A stretch of 64,000 nt of DNA, from assembly GCA_958295665.1 (NCBI GenBank), contig OY282560.1:189382561-189446560 (forward strand), read 5' to 3'. The DNA is from Tipula vernalis (taxonomy: Eukaryota; Arthropoda; Insecta; Diptera; Tipulidae). Positions 61,623 through 64,000 of the stretch are shown here, piece by piece (the stretch's first letter is position 1; the number at the start of each line of letters is the position of its first letter). The position numbers were made by a program, and so were the translations under genes. The notes under the pieces were generated by a model. The model had not been told where the DNA came from. It worked only from the letters and a program-made list of their open reading frames with translations, and made no database searches.

Positions 61623-64000
61623 AAATATTCACATTGGGACATACAACATGGTGGCATATTCAGATTTACTTAGCCATCTCTGCGATTGCCTGTCATTGGC
61701 CATCGAACTTCCACCTACACTTTTTTTAGAAGTGTTTTCTTGTAAATTCGATAACTTGCGCTCTGAGGGTCGCGCTAATATACCCTATACAGCAAATATT
61801 CACATTGGGACATACAACATGGTGGCATATTCAGATTTACTTAGCCATCTCTGCGATTGCCTGTCATTGGCCATCGAACTTCCACCTACACTTTTTTTAG
61901 AAGTAATTTCTTGTAAATTCGATAACTTGCTCTCTGAGGGTCGCGCTAATATACCCTATACAGCAAATATTCACATTGGGACATACAACATGGTGGCATA
62001 TTCAGATTTACTTAGCCATCTCTGCGATTGCCTGTCATTGGCCATCGAACTTCCACCTACACTTTTTTTAGAAGTAATTTCTTGTAAATTCGATAACTTG
62101 CTCTCTGAGGGTCGCGCTAATATACCCTATACAGCAAATATTCACATTGGGACATACAACATGGTGGCATATTCAGATTTACTTAGCCATCTCTGCGATT
62201 GCCTGTCATTGGCCATCGAACTTCCACCTACACTTTTTTTAGAAGTGTTTTCTTGTAAATTCGATAACTTGCGCTCTGAGGGTCGCGCTAATATACCCTA
62301 TACAGCAAATATTCACATTGGGACATACAACATGGTGGCATATTCAGATTTACTTAGCCATCTCTGCGATTACCTGTCATTGGCCATCGAACTTCCACCT
62401 ACACTTTTTTTAGAAGTGTTTTCTTGTAAATTCGATAACTTGCGCTCTGAGGGTCGCGCTAATATACCCTATACAGCAAATATTCACATTGGGACATACA
62501 ACATGGTGGCATATTCAGATTTACTTAGCCATCTCTGCGATTGCCTGTCATTGGCCATCGAACTTCCACCTACACTTTTTTTAGAAGTAATTTCTTGTAA
62601 ATTCGATAACTTGCTCTCTGAGGGTCGCGCTAATATACCCTATACAGCAAATATTCACATTGGGACATACAACATGGTGGCATATTCAGATTTACTTAGC
62701 CATCTCTGCGATTGCCTGTCATTGGCCATCGAACTTCCACCTACACTTTTTTTAGAAGTAATTTCTTGTAAATTCGATAACTTGCTCTCTGAGGGTCGCG
62801 CTAATATACCCTATACAGCAAATATTCACATTGGGACATACAACATGGTGGCATATTCAGATTTACTTAGCCATCTCTGCGATTACCTGTCATTGGCCAT
62901 CGAACTTCCACCTACACTTTTTTTAGAAGTGTTTTCTTGTAAATTCGATAACTTGTGCTCTGAGGGTCGCGCTAATATACCCTATACAGCAAATATTCAC
63001 ATTGGGACATAAAACATGGTGGCATATTCAGATTTACTTAGCCATCTCTGCGATTGCCTGTCATTGGCCATCGAACTTCCACCTACACTTTTTTTAGAAG
63101 TGTTTTCTTGTAAATTCGATAACTTGCGCTCTGAGGGTCGCGCTAATATACCCTATACAGCAAATATTCACATTGGGACATACAACATGGTGGCATATTC
63201 AGATTTACTTAGCCATCTCTGCGATTGCCTGTCATTGGCCATCGAACTTCCACCTACACTTTTTTTAGAAGTAATTTCTTGTAAATTCGATAACTTGCTC
63301 TCTGAGGGTCGCGCTAATATACCCTATACAGCAAATATTCACATTGGGACATACAACATGGTGGCATATTCAGATTTACTTAGCCATCTCTGCGATTACC
63401 TGTCATTGGCCATCGAACTTCCACCTACACTTTTTTTAGAAGTGTTTTCTTGTAAATTCGATAACTTGCGCTCTGAGGGTCGCGCTAATATACCCTATAC
63501 AGCAAATATTCACATTGGGACATACAACATGGTGGAATATTCAGATTTACTTAGCCATCTCTGCGATTGCCTGTCATTGGCCATCGAACTTCCACCTACA
63601 CTTTTTTTAGAAGTGTTTTCTTGTAAATTCGATAACTTGCGCTCTGAGGGTCGCGCTAATATACCCTATACAGCAAATATTCACATTGGGACATACAACA
63701 TGGTGGCATATTCAGATTTACTTAGCCATCTCTGCGATTACCTGTCATTGGCCATCGAACTTCCACCTACACTTTTTTTAGAAGTGTTTTCTTGTAAATT
63801 CGATAACTTGTGCTCTGAGGGTCGCGCTAATATACCCTATACAGCAAATATTCACATTGGGACATAAAACATGGTGGCATATTCAGATTTACTTAGCCAT
63901 CTCTGCGATTGCCTGTCATTGGCCATCGAACTTCCACCTACACTTTTTTTAGAAGTGTTTTCTTGTAAATTCGATAACTTGCGCTCTGAGGGTCGCGCTA
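61619..64000 (+). repeat. Right arm: about 13.9 copies of the 171-bp tandem repeat, continuing past the window
   Basis: Same unit as the left arm, opposite orientation. Two main variants alternate: one with gaagtgttttc and ttgcgctct, the other with gaagtaatttc and ttgctctct. Minor changes (tgcctg to tacctg; ttgtgctct) recur. Two units carry a TAA where others have TAC (stops ending 63012 and 63867), exactly 855 bases (five units) apart, showing that a five-unit block was duplicated. Confidence 0.95.

Larger units (their letters stand above)
56475..64000. mobile_element. Foldback-like element: inverted 171-bp tandem-repeat arms around a core (runs off the window)
   Basis: The left arm (56475-58461) and right arm (61619 to window end) consist of the same 171-bp unit in opposite orientation, so the two arms can pair as a very long inverted repeat. 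The core of 3,157 bases holds a mariner insertion and a protein-coding gene whose unique part ends at the right arm. Long inverted arms made of tandem repeats define Foldback elements such as Drosophila FB (with NOF in the core) and also Galileo. The outer right end and target duplication are outside the window. Confidence 0.7.

Noticed and set aside
61606..63867. 468- and 283-codon open frames in the right array as genes
   Set aside because: Same reason: array translation, separated only by a TAC-to-TAA variant.
56475..64000. CRISPR array
   Set aside because: Units are contiguous 171-bp repeats with no unique spacers, in a eukaryotic genome.
61619..64000. Centromeric alpha-satellite-like DNA
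   Set aside because: The 171-bp length invites the comparison, but the sequence is not AT-rich alpha-like and the inverted paired arms around a gene fit a Foldback element better. Not excluded without flanking sequence.

Overview
The window is animal nuclear DNA, most likely from an insect. It is AT-rich, its genes have short GT-AG introns, and more than half of it is transposable elements of the kinds seen in arthropods: Jockey-, I/R1- and RTE-like LINEs, a Penelope-like element, gypsy LTR elements, mariner and other Tc1-like elements, a CACTA-like DNA transposon and MITEs. No prokaryotic, viral or organellar gene set is present.

Host genes lie in the centre. From left to right they are: an unrecognised five-exon gene (14761-17282, +); transportin (Tnpo, nine exons, 24334-36611, -) with an intronless d4/DPF double-PHD gene (34597-35880, -) nested on the same strand in its first intron; the exosome subunit Csl4/EXOSC1 (40023-40692, +); a small 99-residue single-pass membrane protein gene (41318-41679, +); and the nuclease scaffold SLX4 (41739-45765, +). 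I rebuilt the exons by hand; reading frames and splice phases close exactly for every one of these genes.

The left third (1-13.9 kb) is stacked transposons. Decayed LINE and Tc1-like pieces are followed by a Jockey ORF1/RT relic, a 196-bp MITE and a gypsy integrase. A 5,906-bp DNA transposon splits that integrase cleanly, with a TA target duplication and CCCAG ends. It carries an intact 668-residue transposase-like gene and, on the other strand, a seven-exon gene with a coiled coil and a DUF4806-like end. Its subterminal zones are full of short TCATA-type repeats, the organisation of CACTA/Spm elements. Downstream the gypsy parts run integrase-LTR-gag, a head-to-tail order.

The region 46-56 kb is again transposon-derived. 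It holds a Penelope-like ORF with a 654-bp in-frame duplication that doubles its GIY-YIG endonuclease, and a hammerhead-like motif just behind it. A 5'-truncated Jockey copy with poly(A), a nearly full-length but broken I-type LINE (EN-RT-RNase H) and gypsy and LINE scraps follow.

The right end (56.5-64.0 kb, running off the window) is the most unusual part. Two arrays of a 171-bp tandem repeat lie in opposite orientation around a 3.2-kb core. The core holds a mariner element and an ORF that stops being unique exactly where the second array begins. This is the architecture of a Foldback-type element, and the core ORF resembles the N-terminal half of a Phantom/NOF-like (MULE) transposase. That family assignment is from memory of the family and needs a profile search.
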